Part shown: positions 9,156-17,186 of the stretch, one piece after another | Position numbering within the stretch: position 1 is the stretch's first letter | Layout: each line of letters begins with the position of its first letter | Assembly (NCBI GenBank): GCA_001724025.1 | Contig: MEDJ01000024.1 | Coordinates: forward strand, 26,225-90,224 | Direction: 5' to 3' | From: Acidobacteria bacterium SCN 69-37 | GTDB lineage: Bacteria > Acidobacteriota > Vicinamibacteria > Vicinamibacterales > SCN-69-37 | Length of the DNA stretch: 64,000 nt | The notes under the pieces: model-generated | What the model was told of the DNA's origin: nothing | What the model saw: the letters and a program-made list of their open reading frames with translations, nothing else | The model's database searches: none | Made by a program: the position numbers and the translations under genes

Positions 9156-11726
9156 TCACTCGTGTCGAAGCGCAATCGCCGGATCGATGCGAAGAGCGCG
9201 ACGCAGCGGCAGAATCATCGCCGTCCAGGCCGTGAAGACGACCACAGCAACCACGCCGAGGTAGGTCAGCGGATCCGATGATCCGAGCCCGTACAGGTAG
9301 CTCCGCAACGCGGGACCGGCGGCGAAGGCCAGCACAAGGCCGCTCAATACGCCGGCGACGATTGGCGTGCTCGAGCGGCGCAGCAGCAGGGTGCGAACGC
9401 CGCCGCGGCTCGAACCGAGTGCCAGACGAATGCCGATCTCGCGTGTACGCTCGGTCACCGCAAACGAGAACACGCCGGCAATGCCGACGGCCGCAATGGC
9501 CAGGGCCAGCACGCCAAGACCCGCGGCAACCCCCGCACCCGCTGTCGCGGCTTCGAGCGAATCGCCCACGTTGTCGCCGACGGCCTGCACGGTGGTCGTG
9601 GCAGCGGGATCGACGCCAGCCACGACCGCGCGCAGTTCATCGGGCGCAACCTCTCCGTCGTTGAACAGCAGGTAGGTCGCCTGCGAGGCTGGCTGAAAGA
9701 TCACCGGTCCGACGGGGCCGAGACCGTTGAGGTGCGCATCGGCCACGACACCGACGACCTGGCGCCCGATGGTGCCGTTCGGCCCGCCGAGATGGCCGCC
9801 CACTGCATCGCCGTCCGGCCACAACATGCGCGCGAGTGTGTCGTTGAGCACCACCTCGTCCGACGCGGTGTCGCTGAACGTGCGCCCCGACCGAAGGGGG
9901 ATGCCCAGCACATCGAAGTACGTGGACGACACAGGCTGGAATCGCGTCTGGCGGCTGGCGTCGTCGGATTCGCCCGACCGCCGCATGTCGGTGTGAAAGC
10001 TGGTGTCACCGAGCGGCATGACCGCGGCAATGGCGACCGGCCGGCTCCCGATGGCCGAGGCAACGTCGTGCAGGAACACACGCCCGCCGTCCGATCCCTG
10101 CGGCGGGCGATCGACGCGCATGGCCATCAGCGTGTCGAGCCTGAATCCCACGTCCTGAGACGCGGCCTGCGCCAGACCTCGACCGAGCAGTATTGCCGCG
10201 ATCAGCAACACGACACTGGCCGCCACCTGGACGGCCAGGAACGTCGACCGCATCCGGAGGCCCGGTCGATCCGATGTCCGCCCGGCCACGAGATGGCGCG
10301 TGCCGCGCAGCGCCGGCGGCAGGCTCGTGACGAGACACGTGATGGCGGTCAGTGCCGCCGCGAACAGGAGCATGCGGGTATCGATCGAGAAGTCGAGCGC
10401 GCGGGCGACCGACGCGTCGATGCGCGTCATCACGACGCGGGCGACGAGCGACGAGACGACAAGACACAGCGACGTTGCCGCAACCGACAACACGAGACCT
10501 TCCGTCAGCAACTGCCGGACGACGCGCCGGCGCGCCGCGCCCAGGGCGAGCCGGACCGTCACTTCACGGCGCCGGGCCATGGCGCGCGCGAGCTGCAGGT
10601 TGCCGACGTTCGCGCACGTCAGGAGCAACACGATCGCGACGCCGGTGAAGAGCAGCGCGAACACCGGCAGGATCCTGCCGGCTTCGGGGGCGTAGGCCAT
10701 CTCGGTGCCGGTGACGCGCATCCCGAGCGCGTTGTCTTCATCGCCGTCCCTGAACTGTCGATCGAGCGTCGACAGCTCCGCTTCAGCCTGCGCCCGGCTC
10801 GAACCCGGCCGGAGCCGGCCTACGAGATCGACGCAGCAGTGCCCGGCGTTGGTCATGAACTCGCGCGCGAACGCGTCGTCGGGAAAGAGCGCCGGCATCG
10901 ACGAGAGTGGCAGCCAGACATCCTGGGATCCAGCGAATGGCGACTCTTTCATCCCCGGTCCCGCCACGCCGATCACGGTGACGGGCACCTTGTTGAAACC
11001 GATCGTGCGGCCGACGACATCCGGATCGGACGCAAAGAACGACGTCCACAGCGCGTGACCGATCACGATGACCGACGCCTGTCCAGGTCGATCGTCACCG
11101 GGCTGAATGCCGCGTCCGAGGACAACCGGCACGCGGAGGACGTCGAAGTAGTTGCCGCTGACCAGACGTCCGCCCGCCGATCGCGACGCGTCGCCCGCCA
11201 TCAACGGTCCACCAACAGACCTGGTACCGGCCATCTCGACCGATTCCGCACGCTGCAGGAACGCGAGCTCCGGTGCCGACACACCGACCAGCATCTCGCC
11301 CGACGACCGGGACATGCGGTGATAGGCGAGCACCACCTCGTGCGCGTCCGGCACCGGCCACGGTTGCAGCAACAGCGCGTTGGTCAGCGAGAACAACGTC
11401 GTGTTGACGCCGACGCCGAGCGTCAGCGTCAGTAGCGCGGTCGCTGCGAATCCGGGACTGTGCCTGAGACTTCGCACGCCATACCGCACGTCCTGCCACA
11501 CGCTCTCGAGCCAGGGCGCGAGCCAGATGCCACGTGCCGACTCGCGCGCCAGCGTCATGTTGCCGAGCTGACGCGCGGCCCCGCGTCGTGCGTCGTCTGG
11601 CGTCTCACCCGACGCCCGGAGTTCGTCCTCCACCATCGCGCGATGCACGTCGAGCTCGTTCTTCAATTCGGCGTTGAAGTGACGGTAGCGGAAACGCGCG
11701 CGGAGGCGGCGGAAAAGGCCGGTCAT
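9156..11726 (-). CDS. ADOP-family FtsX-type permease
   Basis: An 856-residue paralogue of the next gene, with the same plan. It has the prefix motif LFRRLRARFRYRHFNAEL, a first helix (ALLTLTLGVGVNTTLFSLTN), a MacB-like periplasmic domain and an FtsX bundle at about 370-460. A second periplasmic domain and a terminal bundle ending LRIDPAIALRHE follow. It begins 3 bases after the padR stop, so padR and the permeases form one operon. ADOP/PadR pairs are abundant in Acidobacteriota; their substrates are unknown. Confidence 0.88.
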   Translation of the reverse strand: MTGLFRRLRARFRYRHFNAELKNELDVHRAMVEDELRASGETPDDARRGAARQLGNMTLARESARGIWLAPWLESVWQDVRYGVRSLRHSPGFAATALLTLTLGVGVNTTLFSLTNALLLQPWPVPDAHEVVLAYHRMSRSSGEMLVGVSAPELAFLQRAESVEMAGTRSVGGPLMAGDASRSAGGRLVSGNYFDVLRVPVVLGRGIQPGDDRPGQASVIVIGHALWTSFFASDPDVVGRTIGFNKVPVTVIGVAGPGMKESPFAGSQDVWLPLSSMPALFPDDAFAREFMTNAGHCCVDLVGRLRPGSSRAQAEAELSTLDRQFRDGDEDNALGMRVTGTEMAYAPEAGRILPVFALLFTGVAIVLLLTCANVGNLQLARAMARRREVTVRLALGAARRRVVRQLLTEGLVLSVAATSLCLVVSSLVARVVMTRIDASVARALDFSIDTRMLLFAAALTAITCLVTSLPPALRGTRHLVAGRTSDRPGLRMRSTFLAVQVAASVVLLIAAILLGRGLAQAASQDVGFRLDTLMAMRVDRPPQGSDGGRVFLHDVASAIGSRPVAIAAVMPLGDTSFHTDMRRSGESDDASRQTRFQPVSSTYFDVLGIPLRSGRTFSDTASDEVVLNDTLARMLWPDGDAVGGHLGGPNGTIGRQVVGVVADAHLNGLGPVGPVIFQPASQATYLLFNDGEVAPDELRAVVAGVDPAATTTVQAVGDNVGDSLEAATAGAGVAAGLGVLALAIAAVGIAGVFSFAVTERTREIGIRLALGSSRGGVRTLLLRRSSTPIVAGVLSGLVLAFAAGPALRSYLYGLGSSDPLTYLGVVAVVVFTAWTAMILPLRRALRIDPAIALRHE

Positions 11727-11729
11727 GGC

Positions 11730-12065
11730 TTACGCGGTCTCCAGCACGCGTTGGATGGCGGCAATGAGCACGTTGAACTCGTCACGTTCGGCGGCCAGGT
11801 ACTTCCTCCCGGCCTTCGTCAGCGTGTAGTACCGCGCACGGCGGTTGTTCTCTGACGGCCCCCACTCGGCATCGACGTAGCCGTTGAGCAGGAGACGCTG
11901 CAGCGCCGGGTAGAGCGAGCTTTCCCCCACCTGAAGGACGTCGTGCGACAGCAGCTTCAGCCGCTGCGCAATGCCGTAGCCGTGCATGGGCTCGCGCGTG
12001 AGGATGCGAAGCACCAGCAGATCGAGCGTTCCGGGCAGCAGATCCGGCGGAACCGAACGAGCCAT
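11730..12065 (-). CDS. PadR-family transcriptional regulator
   Basis: A 111-residue winged-helix repressor. The PadR signature is visible: LLVLRILTREPMHGYGIAQR, then ESSLYPALQRLLLNGYVDAEW and the wing RRARYYTLTKAGRKYL, followed by a short dimerisation helix. The start is the ATG of MARSVPP with GGGAG upstream; an in-frame GTG two codons earlier is possible. It heads the ADOP operon and probably autoregulates through the 17-bp palindromes just upstream. Confidence 0.9.
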   Translation of the reverse strand: MARSVPPDLLPGTLDLLVLRILTREPMHGYGIAQRLKLLSHDVLQVGESSLYPALQRLLLNGYVDAEWGPSENNRRARYYTLTKAGRKYLAAERDEFNVLIAAIQRVLETA

Positions 12066-12075
12066 GATCACTCTC

Positions 12076-12144
12076 CCATCGTCTGCCGATGGCAGCGTGT
12101 GCGCGTATCACGCGGCGAAGTCAACTCCTATCGTCTCTCGATGG
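12076..12144. promoter_or_regulatory. Paired 17-bp palindromes upstream of padR-ADOP operon
   Basis: Two copies of a CyATCG-N5-CGATGG palindrome lie at 12076-12092 (CCATCG, CGATGG) and 12128-12144 (CTATCG, CGATGG), 52 bases apart. They lie 5' of the PadR start, where an autoregulatory PadR operator is expected. Assignment to PadR is inference from position and symmetry. Confidence 0.5.
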
Positions 12145-12267
12145 AAGCGATCACGGGTACGACAGGTACGACGGACGACAGGAGCCTGCATTCGCATCAG
12201 CCGATCACTCGGATCTCTCGCCGCCGTGCAACCCGCAGCCCTGCCGCCGCGCCGCCGCGCCGCCCCG

Positions 12268-12483
12268 TCAATACCCCAGGCCTGGCGGCCCGAGGGCTTC
12301 GGCGTCGAGGCGATACAGGCCCACGGCCTCGCCGCGCTCGATCTGCTCGTCGACGGTCAGCCGGCCATACACGCGGATCGCGTGGTGCGTGACGATCGTC
12401 CGCCGGCCGCGTGTCGCGGCACGGCGCCATTCATCGACCTCTGTCGACCACTCATTGATTCGGTCGTCGCATCGACAGCGGAT
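12268..12483 (-). pseudogene. Possible degraded gene tail, unknown family
   Basis: An antisense reading frame whose last 45 codons (AIRVYGRLTVDEQIERGEAV, then GLYRLDAEAL, GPPGLGY) have an ordinary protein-like composition and strong G/C at third positions. Its upstream part loses both. It may be the C-terminal piece of a decayed gene. I do not recognise the family. The alternative is a chance open frame in GC-rich DNA. Confidence 0.25.
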
Positions 12484-12503
12484 ACGGGGACACGACCCGC
12501 GCC

Positions 12504-12662
12504 ATGGTTGGGCGCGTCGCACGCAGGGCGCGCATGGACATCGTGCGCGACGGACGCTTCCACTGGGCGGCCGCCATCGTCATCGCGCTCATGGGCGTCT
12601 CGCTCGCGTCTGGATGGCAGCAGTATCGAATGCTGGCGGCTGAACATGACGCCGCGCAGCAG
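12504..12662 (+). pseudogene. N-terminal stub of an ABC-2 (DUF3526-like) permease
   Basis: This frame encodes MDIVRDGRFHWAAAIVIALM followed by GVSLASGWQQYRMLAAEHDA. It aligns with the first 55 residues of the ABC-2 permease at 46968 (WRDGRVRVVTALVW, AAGWQQATRVAAEHAEAQ). After AEHDAAQQ the match ends and the frame runs into the 3' end of the SCO1 gene on the other strand. It is the amino-terminal membrane helix of a lost permease gene. No other part of that gene is visible nearby. Confidence 0.6.
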
Positions 12663-12664
12663 CT

Positions 12665-13213
12665 TTACAGCAGCCGCTTCACCTTCGCCACCATCTGGTC
12701 GACGGTATCGCTGTAGCGCAGCAACTCGCGCACCCGGCCGTTGGCGTCGAGGCCGAACACGGATGTCGTGTGGGCGACGAGGTACCCCGCCGCCGAGTCG
12801 ACCGCCTCGGCCTCGTGAAAGACGCCATATTGTTTGGCCACGAGATCAATCTGGTCCTCGGTGCCGGTCAGTCCGACGGCATCGAGGTCGAACATCGCCA
12901 GGTGGGCCTTCATCACGTCGGGTATGTCCCGCTTCGGATCGACGCTGACGTAGACGACTCTCACGCGTGCGGCATCGGTACCGAGCCGCTGCATGACGGC
13001 CGTCAGCTTCGACAACGTCGTCGGGCAGGCGTCCGGGCAGAACGTGTAGCCGAAGAACACGAGCGCCACCGACCCGCGCAGCGACGTCGACGAGAACGAC
13101 TGGCCGTGCTGATCGGTCAGCGTGAAGTCACCGCCGATCGGCAGTTCGCCCGGCAGCGTATCGGAACAGGCGACGCTGGCCGCCAGCACGAGGACGATGA
13201 GCAGCCGCGTCAC
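12665..13213 (-). CDS. SCO1/SenC-family copper chaperone
   Basis: A 182-residue thioredoxin-fold lipoprotein that delivers copper to the CuA site of cytochrome c oxidase or acts as a thiol reductase there. The copper ligands are present: C59 and C63 in FCPDACPTT and H148 in VAHTT. A lipobox-like segment (LVLAASVACS, Cys16) ends the signal peptide. The GTG start overlaps the stop of the PCuAC gene. It is the last gene of a four-gene copper/cytochrome operon read on the minus strand. Confidence 0.92.
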   Translation of the reverse strand: MTRLLIVLVLAASVACSDTLPGELPIGGDFTLTDQHGQSFSSTSLRGSVALVFFGYTFCPDACPTTLSKLTAVMQRLGTDAARVRVVYVSVDPKRDIPDVMKAHLAMFDLDAVGLTGTEDQIDLVAKQYGVFHEAEAVDSAAGYLVAHTTSVFGLDANGRVRELLRYSDTVDQMVAKVKRLL

Positions 13214-13677
13214 TTGTGTGCCTCCGCGTTCCCGATGGCGGTTTCGATCTCGACGATCCGTCCGTCGGCGAAGGTCAGCGTGAGGGGAATCCTGACGCCT
13301 GGCTTCAAGCCATCCGGCAGGCCGAACACCATCAGGTGCAGACCGCCGGGCTTCAGCGTCGTCCGGCCCCGCGCGGGAACCGCAATCGCCTTGACGGGCC
13401 GCATCCGCATGACCTCGCCCTCCATGATCATCTCGTGCAGTTCGATCGTGCGCGCGCGCGGGCTCGACGCCGCAACGAGTTCGACGGCGGCATTCCCGTC
13501 GTTGACGATCGTCAGATAGCCTCCGGTCACCTCGGCCGACGGCGCAGGCGTCCGGATCCAGGCGTCCTCGACCCGGATGTCGGACACCTGCAACGCCATC
13601 TCGGCCGCCTCCGGCACCGTGCCCGCCAGGAGTACGACCGACGCGATCCCCACCACACGCCACACGCTTCGCTTCAT
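13210..13677 (-). CDS. PCu(A)C periplasmic copper chaperone
   Basis: A 155-residue secreted copper-binding protein with a signal peptide (SVVLLAGTVPEAAE). The family Cu(I) motif H-X10-M-X21-H-X-M is complete: H81, M92, H114 and M116 (GGLHLMVF). Proteins of this family hand Cu(I) to the CuA centre together with SCO1, which is encoded next. Start and stop codons overlap both neighbours by 3-4 bases, so the set is translationally coupled. Confidence 0.93.
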   Translation of the reverse strand: MKRSVWRVVGIASVVLLAGTVPEAAEMALQVSDIRVEDAWIRTPAPSAEVTGGYLTIVNDGNAAVELVAASSPRARTIELHEMIMEGEVMRMRPVKAIAVPARGRTTLKPGGLHLMVFGLPDGLKPGVRIPLTLTFADGRIVEIETAIGNAEAHK

Positions 13678-14069
13678 TGCTGCTCCTTTGTCGCGACGTC
13701 GTCATCTGACGACGCGCGCGAGAGAATCCAGACGGCCAGATGACGACGCGTGGGCGCGTCGAGATGGCCGAACGCCGGCATGACCGCTACACCGCTGGCA
13801 ATGACCGCAGCGACCGTCTCGACGGTCCGTCCCGCGGCAAACGATGCGTCGGTGAAGTCCGGCGGACGAGGTCGCAGCGATCCGGCCGTGGGGCCATCAC
13901 CGCGACCGTCACGTCCGTGACAAACCGCGCATCCGTTTGCCCGATACGCGGCCTGACCCGCCGCGATCTGCTCGGCACTCGGTGGCGCCTGCGACGCCGC
14001 GTCCGGCGAACCGCAAGCGGCTGCACCCGCCATCGTGATCGCGATGGCGGCCCACGGCATGCCCCTCAA
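13674..14069 (-). CDS. Small c-type cytochrome lipoprotein
   Basis: A 131-residue class I cytochrome c. A lipobox ends at Cys19 (AGAAACG). The haem motif CAVCH lies at residues 47-51 and a candidate Met ligand in AVMPAFGHL near residue 98. It probably carries electrons at the outer face of the cytoplasmic membrane. Its ATG overlaps the stop of the CcmH-like gene, and its stop overlaps the start of the PCuAC gene, placing it inside the oxidase-assembly operon. Confidence 0.9.
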   Translation of the reverse strand: MRGMPWAAIAITMAGAAACGSPDAASQAPPSAEQIAAGQAAYRANGCAVCHGRDGRGDGPTAGSLRPRPPDFTDASFAAGRTVETVAAVIASGVAVMPAFGHLDAPTRRHLAVWILSRASSDDDVATKEQQ

Positions 14070-14545
14070 TCGAGTTCCTCCAGCTCGTCCTCGAGTCGTG
14101 CGAGCAGGTGCGGGACCACAGGTCCGCTGTCGCCCCCGGCACTCTGATCCTGCACGCCGCCGCGTGTGGCCAGGCTTACTGCAATAGCCAGAACCGCAGC
14201 CGTCACGAACGGGATCGTCCAGACGACGATGCCGAGGCCAGTCGCGGGGGGCGTCCCGTCAATCTGCGCGCCGAACCGTTTGATGAGATCGGCAAAGATC
14301 GCCGCGCGCGACTCGCCACGGTCGAACCGCGCGCGGATTTCGCCTCGCAACTCGAATGCAGCAGGCGATGGACACGCCGCGAGTGTGAGGCCTGGACAGA
14401 ACGGGCTCATCACGTTGTGCGTGAGCGCCAGCGAGGCTTGCGCAGGCGATACGACCTCCGCTTCCCCGCGACCGGCCATCCGCCAGACGGCGATCGCGAC
14501 GAGCAGGGCGATGCCGAGGGCGACGAGGGGTGTCAGTCTTCGCAT
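14066..14545 (-). CDS. CcmH/CycL-like cytochrome c biogenesis protein
   Basis: A 159-residue protein with an N-terminal helix (LVALGIALLVAIAVW), a cysteine-bearing domain and a C-terminal helix ([20 protein letters not shown]). The classical CcmH LRCxxCQN motif is replaced by NVMSPFCPGLTLAACP, a spaced-cysteine variant. The rest (RGEIRARFDRGESRAAIFAD, KRFG) matches CcmH. It would present apocytochrome thiols for haem ligation. The start at 14545 is chosen over an upstream ATG because a signal-anchor begins there. First gene of the operon. Confidence 0.75.
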   Translation of the reverse strand: MRRLTPLVALGIALLVAIAVWRMAGRGEAEVVSPAQASLALTHNVMSPFCPGLTLAACPSPAAFELRGEIRARFDRGESRAAIFADLIKRFGAQIDGTPPATGLGIVVWTIPFVTAAVLAIAVSLATRGGVQDQSAGGDSGPVVPHLLARLEDELEELD

Positions 14546-14634
14546 GATGGTCGGCGCGGGGAAGCGGCGCGACAGGGCCGGCGTGCGACGGCCTCTGTCG
14601 TGGTCAAGTGTGTGCGAGTCCGCCGCGAAGCGGA

Positions 14635-14653
14635 ATACGGCAAATTGTCGCAG
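14635..14653. promoter_or_regulatory. Candidate operator, copper/cytochrome operon
   Basis: An imperfect 19-bp palindrome ATACGGCAA-A-TTGTCGCAG, 6 of 9 arm pairs matching, about 90 bases upstream of the ccmH-like start. Its right arm is identical to the perfect palindrome at 17114-17132. The shared motif suggests one regulator for the operon and the TonB receptor/PepSY divergent region. Confidence 0.5.
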
Positions 14654-14683
14654 CGGCGGCACGCGCGCCGTCGCGCACCCGCG

Positions 14684-17029
14684 TCAATACGACACACGGA
14701 CGCCGACGTACGCCGCGCGGGGTGAGCCCGGATACAGCACGCGCGCGCCCGCATCAGCGACGTTGAGGACGCTCAGCGTGGCCACGTAGGCACGGTCGAG
14801 CAGGTTCCGCACTTCGCCGAACAGCTCCCAGCGCGCGTTGGCGAATCCCGCACGCAGACCCACGAGGCCGTAGCCGTCGACGACGTACGCACTGGCGAAG
14901 TCGGCAAACCGCGCGCCGATGAGATCGAATGTCGGACCGGCGTAGAGGCCGCCCGCGTGGCGATACATCACTTCGCCACGTGCCGCGTATCGCGGCGCAG
15001 CCGGCAGACGGTTCCCGCCATAAACGGGATCGCCATCGAAGTGAAACTGGTTGACCGTCAGGCTCACCAGCGGATCGATGCGGTGCCGATCACCGACGGC
15101 CACGCTGACGCTGCCGAGCGCTTCGAGACCGGCATGGACGGTCCTGTCGATGTTCGTCGTCAGGCTGTTGCCCGGCGCATCGGGATCGTCGATCGACAGG
15201 ATCTCGTCGCTGATACGCGCGTAGTACGCGGCGACGTCCCATGACCAGCGGGTCCCGGCCGCCTGGCTCGCCTCCGATCGCACCCCGATCTCTCCGACGG
15301 TGCCGGACATCGGCTCGAGCGTCGCGCCGTCACCGATGACGTTGTCCTCCATCTGGAACGTCGTCGGCGCTTCGTACAGGCGACTGACGTTGCCGTAGAC
15401 CTCGACCGCCGGTGACAGCGAGGCGATCACCCCGGCACGCGGACTGAACGCCGCGTAGCGCCGGCGCGGATGGTCGAGGAGACCCGAATGCGCATCGGTC
15501 GTCCGCACGTCCCGCGCCGCGCTCGTATACTGCGCACCGAACACGACCGTCCAGCGATCCGCTGTTCGCCATCGATCCATGACGTACGCATCGGTGGTGT
15601 CGGCCCGGTTGTCGACGTACTGGCTGATCCCGTTCTTCCGGCCGCCGTCGTTGAGGTAGTTGCCACCCTCCACCGAGCCGCGACCGTAGGTCACGCCCAT
15701 GACCAGATCGTGCGCGCCGGCCTTGTGGCCGTAGCGCACCACACCGCCAAGATCGCGATGGTCGGTATCGATCAGCAGACTGAACACCTCCACGGGCGAC
15801 ATCGGTCCGGGTCCGTCGAAGTCGACCATGACCTTGTCGACGATGGGGTGATAGAGCGACTGCGCCTCGTACGAAAGGCCGAGCATCAGCGATCGGCCCG
15901 GCGCAGGCGCCCAGGTCGTCCGTGCCGCCACGCGCGCGACGGTGAGATCTTTTCCGTAGTCGCCACCCAGGGCCTGCTCGCTCGCCTGGTTCGGATCGAC
16001 CGCCATTTCGTCGTGTGTCAGCGCGCCCGGCAGGTGCTGACGATTGTTGACGTACGTCCCGAACACGCGCACGTCGATCGTGTCGGACGCGTGCCACCCG
16101 CCGTTCGCGTACAGGCCCCAGCGCCGCTGCCGGCTGTGGTCGCGATAGCCGTCGAATCGACGGCCCTCGACAGTCAGCAGCCCATCGAGCACGCCGCGCA
16201 CCGCGCCCATGGTGGCGCGGCCGTTGAACGGACCGTCGCTGCCGCTGTTGATGACCAGCGACACGGGCGCACTGGTGCGCGCGGTCGGTGAGACGAAGTC
16301 GATGGCCCCGCCGAGGGCGCTCGCACCATAGGTGAGTGCATTGGCGCCACGCGCCACCACGGCGTAGCGGACGCTCAGGGGATCGACGACGCGGTTGTGA
16401 TTGTTGCCGTCGGCCGAGGTGACGGGCAGTCCATCCTGGAACATCTTGATCCCGTTCCGGTCGTAGTCGATCGCGTCCAGGTTCGATCCGCGGCTCGAGA
16501 AGAAGAACTCGTCGCCGCCGGCACTGCTCTCAGCCCACACGCCGGGCACGTAGCGCAGCGCGTCGGCCATGCCGTTGACGGAACGGCGAAAGAGCTCGTC
16601 GCCCTCCAGGACCGTGACGCCCCCAGGTGTCAGGGCACGCTGCGCGTCGAGTTCCGCACGCTCACGAGCACCAGTGACGACGACACGCTCGGTCAGCCTC
16701 GAGACACCGAGTTGAATGTCGACCGCGACCGCATCCAGCGCGACACTGATGCGCCGCTCAGCCGGTTCGAAGCCGAACGCCGACACGCGGACGGTGTAAT
16801 CGCCCGCCGACAACCGCTCGAAGCGATAGCGGCCCTCGCCGTCCGTGACGGTCGAACGTCCCGCGCCCGCCGAATCCCGCAGGTCGACAGCGGCGCCCGC
16901 CACGACCGCGCCGGCCGGATCCCACACCAGGCCGCCGACAGCGGCGGCTTGCCGGGCGGCCGCCGGTCCCGCACTGCCCGCGATGCATACCCATGCCGCG
17001 ATGACCACACCCTGCCAGAACGATCGCAT
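14684..17029 (-). CDS. TonB-dependent outer-membrane receptor (FecA/OprC-like) with carboxypeptidase-type N-domain
   Basis: A 781-residue receptor. A signal peptide (WQGVVIAAWVCIAGSAGPAA) is followed by a carboxypeptidase regulatory-like domain (residues 30-110). The plug domain (ANALTYGASALGGAIDFVSP) and a 22-strand-type barrel ending in aromatic VRVSY complete it. The plug segment DAIDYDRNGIKMFQDGLPVT resembles FecA-like receptors. Position next to copper chaperones and shared palindromes suggest copper or another metal chelate as ligand; this is inference. The start at 17029 has GAGGTGAG just upstream; the longer frame reads through the promoter. Confidence 0.85.
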   Translation of the reverse strand: MRSFWQGVVIAAWVCIAGSAGPAAARQAAAVGGLVWDPAGAVVAGAAVDLRDSAGAGRSTVTDGEGRYRFERLSAGDYTVRVSAFGFEPAERRISVALDAVAVDIQLGVSRLTERVVVTGARERAELDAQRALTPGGVTVLEGDELFRRSVNGMADALRYVPGVWAESSAGGDEFFFSSRGSNLDAIDYDRNGIKMFQDGLPVTSADGNNHNRVVDPLSVRYAVVARGANALTYGASALGGAIDFVSPTARTSAPVSLVINSGSDGPFNGRATMGAVRGVLDGLLTVEGRRFDGYRDHSRQRRWGLYANGGWHASDTIDVRVFGTYVNNRQHLPGALTHDEMAVDPNQASEQALGGDYGKDLTVARVAARTTWAPAPGRSLMLGLSYEAQSLYHPIVDKVMVDFDGPGPMSPVEVFSLLIDTDHRDLGGVVRYGHKAGAHDLVMGVTYGRGSVEGGNYLNDGGRKNGISQYVDNRADTTDAYVMDRWRTADRWTVVFGAQYTSAARDVRTTDAHSGLLDHPRRRYAAFSPRAGVIASLSPAVEVYGNVSRLYEAPTTFQMEDNVIGDGATLEPMSGTVGEIGVRSEASQAAGTRWSWDVAAYYARISDEILSIDDPDAPGNSLTTNIDRTVHAGLEALGSVSVAVGDRHRIDPLVSLTVNQFHFDGDPVYGGNRLPAAPRYAARGEVMYRHAGGLYAGPTFDLIGARFADFASAYVVDGYGLVGLRAGFANARWELFGEVRNLLDRAYVATLSVLNVADAGARVLYPGSPRAAYVGVRVSY

Positions 17030-17055
17030 CCTCACCTCGCCTTCCGTGGCGGGAT

Positions 17056-17132
17056 TGTATGAGTGACCCATACATCTATCCGTGCGGCATTTGGTCGCAG
17101 CAGGCTCGCCGGCCTGCGACAACTTGTCGCAG
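17056..17132. promoter_or_regulatory. Divergent control region with three 19-bp palindromes
   Basis: A perfect palindrome CTGCGACAACTTGTCGCAG lies at 17114-17132. A degenerate copy GTGCGGCAT-T-TGGTCGCAG lies at 17082-17100, 32 bases away (about three helical turns). A separate palindrome TGTATG-N7-CATACA lies at 17056-17074. The GACA-N3-TGTC-like core resembles operators of the BlaI/MecI/CopY family. The region separates the TonB receptor (minus) from the PepSY gene (plus). Confidence 0.55.
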
Positions 17133-17186
17133 CGGCCGTTCCCGCCGAGCGGGCACAATGGCCGGCAACCGCAACGCTTCGCACAG

